DNA of 14,660 bases from NCBI GenBank assembly GCA_030670615.1, contig DAOVBJ010000004.1, forward strand, positions 1-14,660, written 5' to 3'. This DNA comes from Candidatus Bathyarchaeota archaeon (GTDB taxonomy: Archaea; Thermoproteota; Bathyarchaeia; RBG-16-48-13; GCA-020355125). Of the stretch, positions 8,317 to 14,530 are shown in pieces. The first letter of the stretch is position 1. Every line of letters begins with the position of its first letter. Under the pieces are notes generated by a model that was not told the DNA's origin, searched no databases, and worked only from the letters and a program-made list of their open reading frames with translations. The position numbers and the translations under genes are program-made.

Positions 8317-8955
8317 TTAATTCGATTTTTCTAGGCTTGGTAACGTGGTGGTGGGTAGTGTGGGGAATTTCTCTTTCATCTTTTCTTCGGCGATAGCGTT
8401 TGCGTCTTCAAGGATCTTGTCAGCGGCTTCGCCAGAAGTAATCACGTTCCAGCTTGTGGCGGTAACCCTGCCAGAATCCATAACAAGGTCGTTCAGTGAA
8501 GTTCCGATCTCACCCAGTCTATATGATACTTCGGGGACGACACCAGCCAGGTTTCCTTTAATCGAGTTTATCACGTTTGCCACAGGATTCATTTCCACCG
8601 CGATGTCGCCAAATTCTTCAATGGTCTCCAGCCGTAGGACGACCTGCTCAATGGCAAATTGTCCTCTGAGCATCGTTTGACACATTTTCCTGATTTCGGC
8701 GCACTCATTTGCATATATGGAAGCGCGTGCAGAGTCCTTGGCGAGAACAGAGTTTGTGCATCGTCTAAATAGGCCGTTGTAATGCTTTTGCATTTTTTGG
8801 TAAGCTTGTTCGAGACGCCCCTGCTGAACCTTTAACTTGTAGATGGTGAAGGAAATTTTCTCCCTGAGGGGTTGAGGCTTCCTCATGACGTTCGCGATCT
8901 TCGAAAATGTTGATGGCTGACTACTACTTTCCCAAGTCTTAAAAATATCTGCCAT
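8317..8955 (-). CDS. ESCRT-III family protein without winged helix (CdvB paralog)
   Basis: This 212-residue protein shares the ESCRT-III core with the downstream CdvB: YANECAEIRK near 81-90, a glycine/proline block GVVPEVSYRL near 138-147, and the segment ending KMKEKFPTLP (192-201). It lacks the CdvA-binding winged helix and stops soon after a Pro/Leu tail with FPTLP and LPSL, a plausible MIT-binding motif. In Sulfolobus, paralogs of this shape (CdvB1, B2, B3) co-assemble with CdvB and drive constriction, so the same role is inferred. The ATG at 8955 has a strong ribosome binding site, GAGGAGG, 8 bases upstream. The gene leads the division cluster and is separated from the SMC operon by about 230 bases. 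Confidence 0.9.
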   Translation of the reverse strand: MADIFKTWESSSQPSTFSKIANVMRKPQPLREKISFTIYKLKVQQGRLEQAYQKMQKHYNGLFRRCTNSVLAKDSARASIYANECAEIRKMCQTMLRGQFAIEQVVLRLETIEEFGDIAVEMNPVANVINSIKGNLAGVVPEVSYRLGEIGTSLNDLVMDSGRVTATSWNVITSGEAADKILEDANAIAEEKMKEKFPTLPTTTLPSLEKSN

Positions 8956-9060
8956 CTATGTAACCTCCTCTTTTGTTTTAAGTAATTTTTATTAGACAAC
9001 CTTTGGCCAAACCATTTAGACATTTGTTACAGTTCTGTTGAAAAACGCGGGGTCATCATG
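8956..9060 (-). promoter_or_regulatory. Likely promoter region of the division cluster
   Basis: The stretch upstream of the ESCRT-III paralog carries an A/T-rich block on the minus strand (TAATAAAAATTACTTAAAAC, 8975-8994) that could serve as a TATA region. A start 25 bases downstream of it would leave almost no leader, so a box further upstream is also possible. The terminator-like T-runs just beyond support a new transcript starting here. Confidence 0.35.
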
Positions 9061-9086
9061 TAAAAATTAACTAAAAAATTGCTAAA
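9061..9086 (-). terminator. T-run terminator after the SMC-kleisin-kite operon
   Basis: Read on the minus strand, this segment has two runs of six and five T within an A/T-rich context, about 100 bases after the stop of the kite gene. This fits an archaeal T-tract terminator and separates the SMC operon from the division cluster. Confidence 0.5.
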
Positions 9087-9108
9087 TCTGGATCTCGGCT
9101 TTTGTCAG

Positions 9109-9144
9109 GGTAATACGATGAAAGACTCGGTAGGTAATACGATG
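9109..9144. repeat. 12-base perfect direct repeat in the 3' region of the kite gene
   Basis: GGTAATACGATG occurs at 9109-9120 and again at 9133-9144, 24 bases start to start. It lies between the kite gene stop and the terminator-like T-runs. Its role is unknown. It could be a protein-binding site or a remnant of a small duplication. Confidence 0.6.
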
Positions 9145-9185
9145 GGAGTTAACTCTTTAAATCATGTGAAGACGTATGAGAGGTC

Positions 9186-9776
9186 TCAGGGAGTCGTTGC
9201 GGTTTGATCGCTTGACGGACTCGTTTCGCCGCCGATAACCAGTTTGATCAGCGTCTTTTGGTCGATTTCGGCCCTAGCCCTCCAGTCGAGGTAGAGAACG
9301 TCATCCACTTCGTTGAGGTATCCCTGTCGGATGTAACGGTTGAGGTTACGCTCAACCCGCCACTTGGGAAATTTTTCCCGTAGAATCTGCTCAATGTCTT
9401 TCCGAGCGGCCTTCCCCTGTTTAGAAATGATGTATGAAACGGCCACGACGAGGGCCGCAACGTCATCCACACGCCACCCAGACATAACCAAGTCGGATGA
9501 CGTCAGAGGCTCTTTCACGGCCATGTAGAATCGAGCCCGGTCAAGTTGCTCACTCGTTGGATTTTGAGGCCGCTCCGAACCCTCATAAACGGTGTTCACC
9601 TGTAAGCCTATACTCGAAAGGTGTTGATTTAACAGGTCGACGATTTTAACGTACTCCTTTCCCAGAGCTCTCCGAAGCTCCCAGCCCTTTACGCCCGGCT
9701 GTCGATGTCGTCTATAGAAAATGATTTTTGCCGCTCTCTTCACTTTTCTAACGTAGGCTCCTGTGTTTTCAGCCAA
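9186..9776 (-). CDS. Tandem winged-helix kite protein resembling MAGE/Nse3
   Basis: Kite proteins are dimeric winged-helix subunits that sit on the kleisin of an SMC complex (ScpB, Nse1/Nse3, MukE). This 196-residue protein shows two winged-helix blocks. The first is at about 10-88 (GVKGWELRRALGKEYVKIVDLL, then SSIGLQV). The second is at about 100-181, where DDVAALVVAVSYIISKQG, the helix KDIEQILREKF and YLDWRARAEIDQKTLIKLV follow the order and spacing I recall for the MAGE homology domain of Nse3. The tail is disordered (Ser/Thr/Pro). The start is a TTG one base after the kleisin stop, preceded by GGAGGGG at 7 bases, so translation is probably coupled to the kleisin. Its order in the operon matches bacterial smc-associated scpA-scpB pairs. 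A ScpB assignment is the main alternative. Confidence 0.75.
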   Translation of the reverse strand: MAENTGAYVRKVKRAAKIIFYRRHRQPGVKGWELRRALGKEYVKIVDLLNQHLSSIGLQVNTVYEGSERPQNPTSEQLDRARFYMAVKEPLTSSDLVMSGWRVDDVAALVVAVSYIISKQGKAARKDIEQILREKFPKWRVERNLNRYIRQGYLNEVDDVLYLDWRARAEIDQKTLIKLVIGGETSPSSDQTATTP

Positions 9777-9777
9777 C

Positions 9778-10575
9778 TTATCGCCCCTCCGCCATTTCTT
9801 TCCAGATGTCGTAGTCGATAGAGATGGGAAACGAAATCATCTGCTCCTTAAAGGAAAGCTCTCTAAGCTCCATGTAAGGGACGAGAAACGTTTCTTCTTC
9901 TAAGGGCTCTATCTCCATGGTGGCAAAGCCGTAGGTGACCAAGAAACTTGTTAAATACGCTCGGACAACGGTTTCCTCATAGGAAGGCGCGTAAATGAAG
10001 TCCCAGTAATGAATCCTCCCCTCTCCAACCGCCTTCTCTTTAAGCTCTAACCAGAACTTTTGGAGGAGGGCGGTGAAGGACTCTTCGTTGATAATTCGGG
10101 CTTTAATGAGTTCTTCGATGCTTGTGAGGTCGAGGACGCCGGTGGGCTCAGGAAGCTTCATCAGCCTCTCATCGAGGGATTGAAGTCGATTCCAATAATC
10201 TATGGCCTCCAAGACCCGTTTCTTGGAAAGACGGTCCATTTCGATCACGGGGCGCCACGTCCTTCGAAAGATCTGTAAGAGTTTTTCGGGTTCCAACATC
10301 TTGACTTTCAACTCGATGAGGAGGGGGTCGACGAAGAGGGTGGACGATCGATGTTTGATCCAATTCCCTTGAAGGCTGACGATGGACGAGATTCTGTTCA
10401 GGGTTTCGGCGTCTAAAGCGAAGTCCTCAAGGGCCTTCCAATGGGGAAGGTACTTCCGCAAGGTTTCAAGGGCCTCTTTAACCCCTACTTCGAAGGGGTT
10501 TTCACCCTTCCGTTCAATGGCTACACACAAGCTTATGATCCTCAACAAACGATTCCTATCTTTACTGCTCTTCAT
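9778..10575 (-). CDS. Kleisin-like subunit (ScpA/Nse4-like)
   Basis: A kleisin bridges the two SMC heads and carries the kite proteins. The 265-residue product begins with a helical segment of ScpA type (LLRIISLCVAIERKGENPF, then a helix with KEALETLRKYL). It continues with a second helix ending LLIELKVKML, which fills the place of the ScpA helix that ends in RLKSELL. A charged middle region follows. The C-terminal part (about 198-236: EETVVRAYLTSFLVTYG, then EIEPLEEETFLVP) has the shape of the kleisin winged helix that contacts the SMC cap. The stop codon of the SMC gene lies 6 bases before ATG 10575, with GGAGTGA as ribosome binding site. A TTG at 10581 is in frame but too close to it. The fold call is from pattern and operon position; sequence conservation in this family is low. 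Confidence 0.7.
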   Translation of the reverse strand: MKSSKDRNRLLRIISLCVAIERKGENPFEVGVKEALETLRKYLPHWKALEDFALDAETLNRISSIVSLQGNWIKHRSSTLFVDPLLIELKVKMLEPEKLLQIFRRTWRPVIEMDRLSKKRVLEAIDYWNRLQSLDERLMKLPEPTGVLDLTSIEELIKARIINEESFTALLQKFWLELKEKAVGEGRIHYWDFIYAPSYEETVVRAYLTSFLVTYGFATMEIEPLEEETFLVPYMELRELSFKEQMISFPISIDYDIWKEMAEGR

Positions 10576-10581
10576 AGACAA

Positions 10582-12528
10582 TCACTCCACGACGCTTACC
10601 TCAGATCGGCCTTCAAGATTTTGAATGGTAATGACGTGCACCGCCTCATCAACGTTCGTAATTTGCCCTGGCGTTATGGTGAGGTACTGTGTTTCTAGAT
10701 TTCCCCGCACTTCCTTATAGAGCAAATTAGAAATTGTCTCTCGGTTCTTGGGGTCCATATGAATATCGAACTCGTCCACCGCCCTGAAGGGCGACTTCAC
10801 GTATTGCTGAAGCGCCAATAGAAACGTCATTGTTGCGGTGCTTCTCTCGCCGCCGCTCTGAGTATAAGCGTCCAGAATGGCGGGTTCCGCTCCTTTGAAG
10901 CCCACAGTCAACTCCAAGCCCATTGTTTCTATGTCTTGAGTGTTCACTAACCGGATGTTACCGGTGGCATAGATCTGGGAGAGGAACTCTTGATAGGGAA
11001 CACTTACTTCATCGAGGAGGGACTGAATGATGCTTATCCATATTCTCTTTCGCTCCGCGACCTCGTTCAAGACACTCGCCCTGTTTTCCGAGACCACCTC
11101 TACCTTTTGCTTCAAATCGTTGAACACGTTCAGATACGTCAAATACATTTGTTCAATTTCCTCTGAGAGCTCACCAATAGTTGAGAGGTGAATACTGGCG
11201 ACGCGTATGTCGTCAGAGATCTCTTGAGGACTTCTCACAGCCTTCATCGGGACACCTGCCGCTTTTAATCGGGGTTGAAAAGCCTCCACGTCTCTCAGAG
11301 CGCGTCTCAACTCGCCTTTCAGGTAATTCAACTCCTTACTCGCGGCCTCGCTTTGAAACCGTAACAGGCCTTCCCGAACCCGCTTATCCACATATTGTTG
11401 TTCAACTAGAGTCCGTTCTTCGTCGAACGCAGCTAATTGGGAGTGAAGCGTCGACGTCTTGACGTCGAGATCCTTCAGGACGGTCTGAGACAGGGCGATT
11501 TGCGCGTGCAGTTTAACGGCGTAACCGTCTAACGCGTCTAGCGTTTCTTTAACCGCATAGGCGTCCGGCTGTCCCTTGAGGTCCAGGATCTCTCCGATTT
11601 TATTGAGAGTCACACTGCCTATTTTGGCCGTGACTTGATGCTCTGTCTTCTCCTTTTCCAGCGCCATCAAGGAATAAAAGGATTGTCGCTGTTCAAACCG
11701 AAGAGTGTTCAAGTCTCTGCCAATTTGCTGGATTAAGGCTTGGGTGCGGGCAACCTCCTGTTCGATGTCGGCTAGGCTTGCTTCTTTTTGTTCAACCTTC
11801 TCCTGCCACGAGTTGAGGAGGTCCTCCTGCTTGGCTAACTCCGCCCAAATAAGCTCTCGCTCCAGAAAGACTCTTCTCTGAAGAAATTCATTTCGTTTTT
11901 GATATTTCTCGTACTCTTCTTTCCAGTAGTCAAGGGTTTGCTCCGCGTTTTCGAAGAGGGTTTTAACAGACTCTTCCTGACTTAGAACTTGAGTCAACTT
12001 GTCCTGGGCCTCTAAAACGTTCTGTCGGTACGCGCCTAAGCCAACAGCTTCCTCAACCATGGTCAGCCTCTGAACGAGCGTAGTTATGCCAAACTCCTCC
12101 ATCATGCGTTGGTGCATGATAATGAGCATGTTATCCGGGTTTATGCCAAACTCGTTTAAAATGGAGGTGACTTCCCTCTTGTTAACCGTCTTAAAGTTCA
12201 CTTCAAACCAGTAGGCCCCATCTTTCTTCAGGTACCGGGAAATTCGAAAATAATCCACGTCAAACCGCGGGACAGGCCTCTTCCCCCGGTTAGGCGTGTT
12301 ATCGAAAACAAGGGTCACCCGAGCGCTGTCTTCACCCCATCGAATGAGGTCGCTGAGCTTTCGCGATCTTTCGGTGTAGGCTTGTCCTAAAGCGACGGAT
12401 ATTGCGAGGAGAAGCGAGGATTTCCCCGAACCGTTTGGACCGCAAATGATGTTCAATCCTGGTTTTAACGGAATTCTCGCGTATTCATAGGACATAAAGT
12501 TCTCAAGGATTATTTCGCGAATTAACAC
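10582..12528 (-). CDS. Short Smc5/6-like SMC ATPase
   Basis: This is the motor of a predicted DNA-loop or DNA-entrapment complex. Its 648 residues begin with an ABC head half: REIILENFMSYE, Walker A GPNGSGKS at 30-37, Q-loop Gln140. Charged coiled-coil arms follow (about 170-295 and 345-505). The second head half has the signature QSGGER (557-562), Walker B with Asp585/Glu586 and the late motif ITPGQI (618-623). Signature plus TATMTFLLALQ recalls Smc5, DEFDIHMDPKNR recalls Smc6 (DEFDVYMD), and the TITP motif is shared by both. Typical SMCs have 1,000-1,200 residues; here the arms are short and I cannot see the glycine-rich hinge. Rad50 is unlikely: there is no zinc-hook CxxC and the signature differs. 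The start is GTG 12528 with a moderate GGTGA 9 bases upstream; the N-terminus fits the family well. Confidence 0.9.
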   Translation of the reverse strand: MLIREIILENFMSYEYARIPLKPGLNIICGPNGSGKSSLLLAISVALGQAYTERSRKLSDLIRWGEDSARVTLVFDNTPNRGKRPVPRFDVDYFRISRYLKKDGAYWFEVNFKTVNKREVTSILNEFGINPDNMLIIMHQRMMEEFGITTLVQRLTMVEEAVGLGAYRQNVLEAQDKLTQVLSQEESVKTLFENAEQTLDYWKEEYEKYQKRNEFLQRRVFLERELIWAELAKQEDLLNSWQEKVEQKEASLADIEQEVARTQALIQQIGRDLNTLRFEQRQSFYSLMALEKEKTEHQVTAKIGSVTLNKIGEILDLKGQPDAYAVKETLDALDGYAVKLHAQIALSQTVLKDLDVKTSTLHSQLAAFDEERTLVEQQYVDKRVREGLLRFQSEAASKELNYLKGELRRALRDVEAFQPRLKAAGVPMKAVRSPQEISDDIRVASIHLSTIGELSEEIEQMYLTYLNVFNDLKQKVEVVSENRASVLNEVAERKRIWISIIQSLLDEVSVPYQEFLSQIYATGNIRLVNTQDIETMGLELTVGFKGAEPAILDAYTQSGGERSTATMTFLLALQQYVKSPFRAVDEFDIHMDPKNRETISNLLYKEVRGNLETQYLTITPGQITNVDEAVHVITIQNLEGRSEVSVVE

Positions 12529-12567
12529 TCTAACCCGTCACCAGATAACAGAAATACCCCTAACCCC

Positions 12568-12579
12568 ATATTTAAAAAC
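12568..12579 (-). promoter_or_regulatory. TATA box of the SMC operon
   Basis: On the minus strand GTTTTTAAATAT forms a clear TATA-like element. A start 25 bases downstream would fall near 12548 and give a 20-base leader before GTG 12528 that still contains the GGTGA ribosome binding site. This is good spacing for an archaeal promoter. Confidence 0.6.
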
Positions 12580-12582
12580 TAT

Positions 12583-12599
12583 GCGTTGGCTAACGCCAA
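12583..12599. promoter_or_regulatory. Palindromic operator candidate next to the SMC promoter
   Basis: TTGGC-TAAC-GCCAA (12586-12599) is a perfect 5-bp inverted repeat. It overlaps a second near-palindrome, GCGTTGGCTAACGC (12583-12596, 12 of 14 symmetric). It lies directly upstream of the TATA box, where archaeal regulators commonly bind. No regulator gene is visible in the window. Confidence 0.4.
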
Positions 12600-12947
12600 G
12601 ATGCGACGAGAGAAAACGGATATGACATCACCGCGTAAACCAGCTTAGAAAACAGCGAATGAACCGATACAATCATGCATAAACCTGCTGAAGGGTCGCG
12701 CCTACCAAGGCCGTCTCAATCGAAGACCTCTCACCCCGAACAATTGATCGAAGTCAACGATTTATCTTCAGGAAACAACCGTTGCCAGAAGATTGAGCAG
12801 GGGTTGCAGATGCCTCCGCTCATCGCCATGAAGAGGCTGCTCCCCAACCAGAAACATGGTCGCCACAAGGATTAAAAGCGTGATGTTGCGAGGCAGCTTA
12901 TGCACCAGTATTCAACGGGGGGGTTCGCAGATGGTATTGAACTCCGT
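12600..12947. other. Intergenic region between the SSB and SMC genes
   Basis: I find no convincing gene in these roughly 350 bases. A 66-codon plus frame (12675-12875) is rich in Lys, Pro and Gln without a ribosome binding site. A 45-codon minus frame (12768-12905, GTG start) has one hydrophobic stretch (ITLLILVATMFLVG) but no ribosome binding site. Neither matches a family I know. The stretch could hold a decayed gene or an untranslated RNA. Confidence 0.4.
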
Positions 12948-13247
12948 CTACTCTTTTACAACGGATATTTTTCCACCCCGTTTTCGCACATTCAACTGGC
13001 TAACACCTCTAAACTGGCTGACATACCCATTTTCTATTTGGATCGTGTCGCCTGCCGAGACGCTGTCAATTTGGTCGTTCCATAAAATCAGCTTAATCGA
13101 ACCCGAGTCATCGGAGATCTGTACCTGGGAAACACGATGAACATTGAACCCGTACCTCGAATACACTTCCCGCGTCTCAGCTTTTTCAACAATTTTTCCC
13201 CGAACATCAATATTTTTCATGCCGACTCTAAGTTCACCAATGTTCAA
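12948..13247 (-). CDS. Single OB-fold ssDNA-binding protein (crenarchaeal SSB / RPA-like)
   Basis: The 99-residue protein is one OB-fold. The N-terminal MNIGELRVGM is followed by VRGKIVEKAETREV, then SQVQISDDSGSIKLILWNDQ, AGDTIQIENGYVSQF and RGVSQLNVR. This order matches the beta-strand pattern of Sulfolobus SSB (GDETGRVKLTLW and KIENAW in that protein, from memory). Trp56, Tyr75 and Phe79 are candidates for base stacking. The acidic, disordered C-terminal tail of the Sulfolobus protein is missing, so partner recruitment may differ. The start is TTG 13247; the only in-frame upstream codons before a TAA offer no better start, and the SSB N-terminus would be lost at the internal ATG. It probably binds single-stranded DNA in replication or repair. 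A role as an RPA accessory subunit is the alternative. Confidence 0.85.
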   Translation of the reverse strand: MNIGELRVGMKNIDVRGKIVEKAETREVYSRYGFNVHRVSQVQISDDSGSIKLILWNDQIDSVSAGDTIQIENGYVSQFRGVSQLNVRKRGGKISVVKE

Positions 13248-13321
13248 ACATAACCCACGTCCTTAGCAAACAGGCTCTCCTTGGACAACCAGTTAAAGCC
13301 TGTCAAACCTAACGACCTAAA

Positions 13322-13336
13322 GCATATATTAATGTT
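13322..13336 (-). promoter_or_regulatory. TATA-like element upstream of the SSB gene
   Basis: The minus strand reads AACATTAATATATGC here. Transcription from about 13303 would leave a leader of roughly 55 bases to TTG 13247. The element lies just after the stop of the small membrane protein gene. It is weakly supported because A/T-rich sites are common. Confidence 0.35.
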
Positions 13337-13357
13337 TAGAGGAGATGTCAACTAGCG

Positions 13358-13552
13358 TTACCCGTTTCTATCGAAGCCCTTGGATGTAAGTTGGTTGCTG
13401 TTTGAAAGGCTTGGAGTTGTGAAAAACCTTCTCAAGGCTTCGTGCAGGGCTGTCAGTCCTGAAGCCGCTGAGACGAATGGAAGAATTCCCGGTAGGGACC
13501 ATATGAAGAGAACCATGAGGCTGAGCAAGAGGATATGGTCGCTCTCAGCCAC
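13358..13552 (-). CDS. Small membrane protein coupled to the CooC-like gene, unknown function
   Basis: This 64-residue product begins nine bases after the CooC-like stop codon at a GTG. The ribosome binding site GAGGAG overlaps that stop (TGAGGAG) with a 5-base spacer, a layout typical of translational coupling. The N-terminal half is a hydrophobic helix or hairpin (HILLLSLMVLFIWSLPGILP, then FVSAASG). The rest is a short basic, polar tail. I do not recognise a family. The antisense plus-strand frame in the same place lacks such signals. It may anchor or assist the ATPase, but this is only inferred from the coupling. Confidence 0.5.
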   Translation of the reverse strand: MAESDHILLLSLMVLFIWSLPGILPFVSAASGLTALHEALRRFFTTPSLSNSNQLTSKGFDRNG

Positions 13553-13561
13553 GACTGCTCC

Positions 13562-14353
13562 TCATTCAAGCGAGGCGGACAGCAGTCGTTCGCTTAAGGC
13601 TGTAATAGCGTTTAACCCAGGAGACGCCGTGGAGAAATCCAATGCCTCCCCCTTCACATCGTTTTTCCGTATCTCCTCATCATAGGGTATGATGGTGAGG
13701 AGGGAAATGTCGTTGTTGGTGCAATACTCTTTGATGACGTCCTCTTCAAACGAGTCTAGAACCTTGTTGCCGACGATGAACGCCTGTTCAACGCCCATTT
13801 CCCTGGATAGAGCGTGGATGTTCTTCGCGGTTTCCAAGGACTTCCTGTTCGCATCAGAGATTATAAGCATCACGTTCACGTGTTCGGCTGTACGTCTCCC
13901 CAAGTGTTCGGTTCCAGCCTCCATGTCGAGGACGACGACCTCCTCGCGCCTAACGATGAGGTGACGTATGAGGGCTCTGACTAAAGCATTGGCGGGGCAC
14001 ATGCAGCCCTGTCCAGCCGATCGAACGACTCCCATGACGAGGAGGGTCACGCCATCCGGAGTTTGCACGCCAAACCGGTCGATGATGTCGTCGACACGGA
14101 AAGATAGACGAAAGACGCCGCCGTAGGACTCGGGTTTGACGCCCGTCTTCTCCTCAATGAGATCCACATTTTCCGAGACGGGAACTACTTTTTTAGCTTG
14201 GTCTAGGGACACACCCAAGGTTAAACCTAAGTTGGCGTTAGGGTCAGCGTCGATCGCTAAGACTTTAAGGCCTTTGCGAGCGAAGATGCGCGCTAGAGTG
14301 CCGGCGACCGTCGTTTTTCCGACACCCCCCTTCCCCGAAACTGCGATTTTCAC
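13562..14353 (-). CDS. CooC/MinD-family nickel-insertion type ATPase
   Basis: CooC-type proteins are dimeric P-loop ATPases that mature the nickel-iron-sulfur centre of carbon monoxide dehydrogenase. The 263-residue product starts VKIAVSGKGGVGKTT, with the deviant Walker A at 8-15, then IDADPNANLG. CMC at 117-119 is the pair of cysteines that bind metal at the dimer interface in CooC. DMEAGTEHLGR (143-153) is a conserved family motif. I chose GTG 14353, which places the P-loop in its usual position and has GAGG about 9 bases upstream; a TTG at 14374 is also in frame. No CODH gene is in the window, so the client is not shown. Related proteins (AcsF, other MinD-like maturation factors) are possible alternatives. 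Confidence 0.88.
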   Translation of the reverse strand: MKIAVSGKGGVGKTTVAGTLARIFARKGLKVLAIDADPNANLGLTLGVSLDQAKKVVPVSENVDLIEEKTGVKPESYGGVFRLSFRVDDIIDRFGVQTPDGVTLLVMGVVRSAGQGCMCPANALVRALIRHLIVRREEVVVLDMEAGTEHLGRRTAEHVNVMLIISDANRKSLETAKNIHALSREMGVEQAFIVGNKVLDSFEEDVIKEYCTNNDISLLTIIPYDEEIRKNDVKGEALDFSTASPGLNAITALSERLLSASLE

Positions 14354-14407
14354 TCCACTTCCCTCAACACACAAGACAACAATCTTCTTTCCTATAACGT
14401 CCCCGTT

Positions 14408-14420
14408 TTCTTATTAAACG
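14408..14420 (-). promoter_or_regulatory. TATA-like element of the CooC-like gene
   Basis: On the minus strand CGTTTAATAAGAA lies about 60 bases before GTG 14353. A start near 14389 would give a leader of about 35 bases. It would drive the CooC-like gene and the coupled small membrane protein. Confidence 0.45.
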
Positions 14421-14530
14421 TAAAAACATTACCTTACGATGAAGAAGAGGTGACGGATCACTGAAGATCGACATCCGGTGTTCCACCAAATCCAAGACCT
14501 CTTCACTCGTCTCCGCACTCCTCTGAGCGC

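Noticed and set aside
10582..12528. Reading the SMC gene as Rad50/SbcC
   Set aside because: There is no zinc-hook CxxC in the middle. The signature QSGGERS and the DEFD-x-x-MD Walker B context fit Smc5/6 better, and no Mre11 gene is adjacent; a kleisin-like and a kite-like gene are instead.
12600..12760. Possible tRNA or C/D box RNA
   Set aside because: I could not find a GGTTCGA-type T-arm with a matching acceptor stem, nor a properly spaced C and D box pair.
12675..12905. Small frames on both strands between the SSB and SMC genes, one with a CNPC motif and one with a hydrophobic stretch
   Set aside because: None has a ribosome binding site, and the CNPC and hydrophobic stretches lie in different frames, so no single protein explains them.
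13380..13685. Plus-strand frame overlapping the end of the CooC-like gene
   Set aside because: It is antisense to the conserved C-terminus of the CooC-like ATPase and to the small membrane protein frame, which has a well-placed ribosome binding site.
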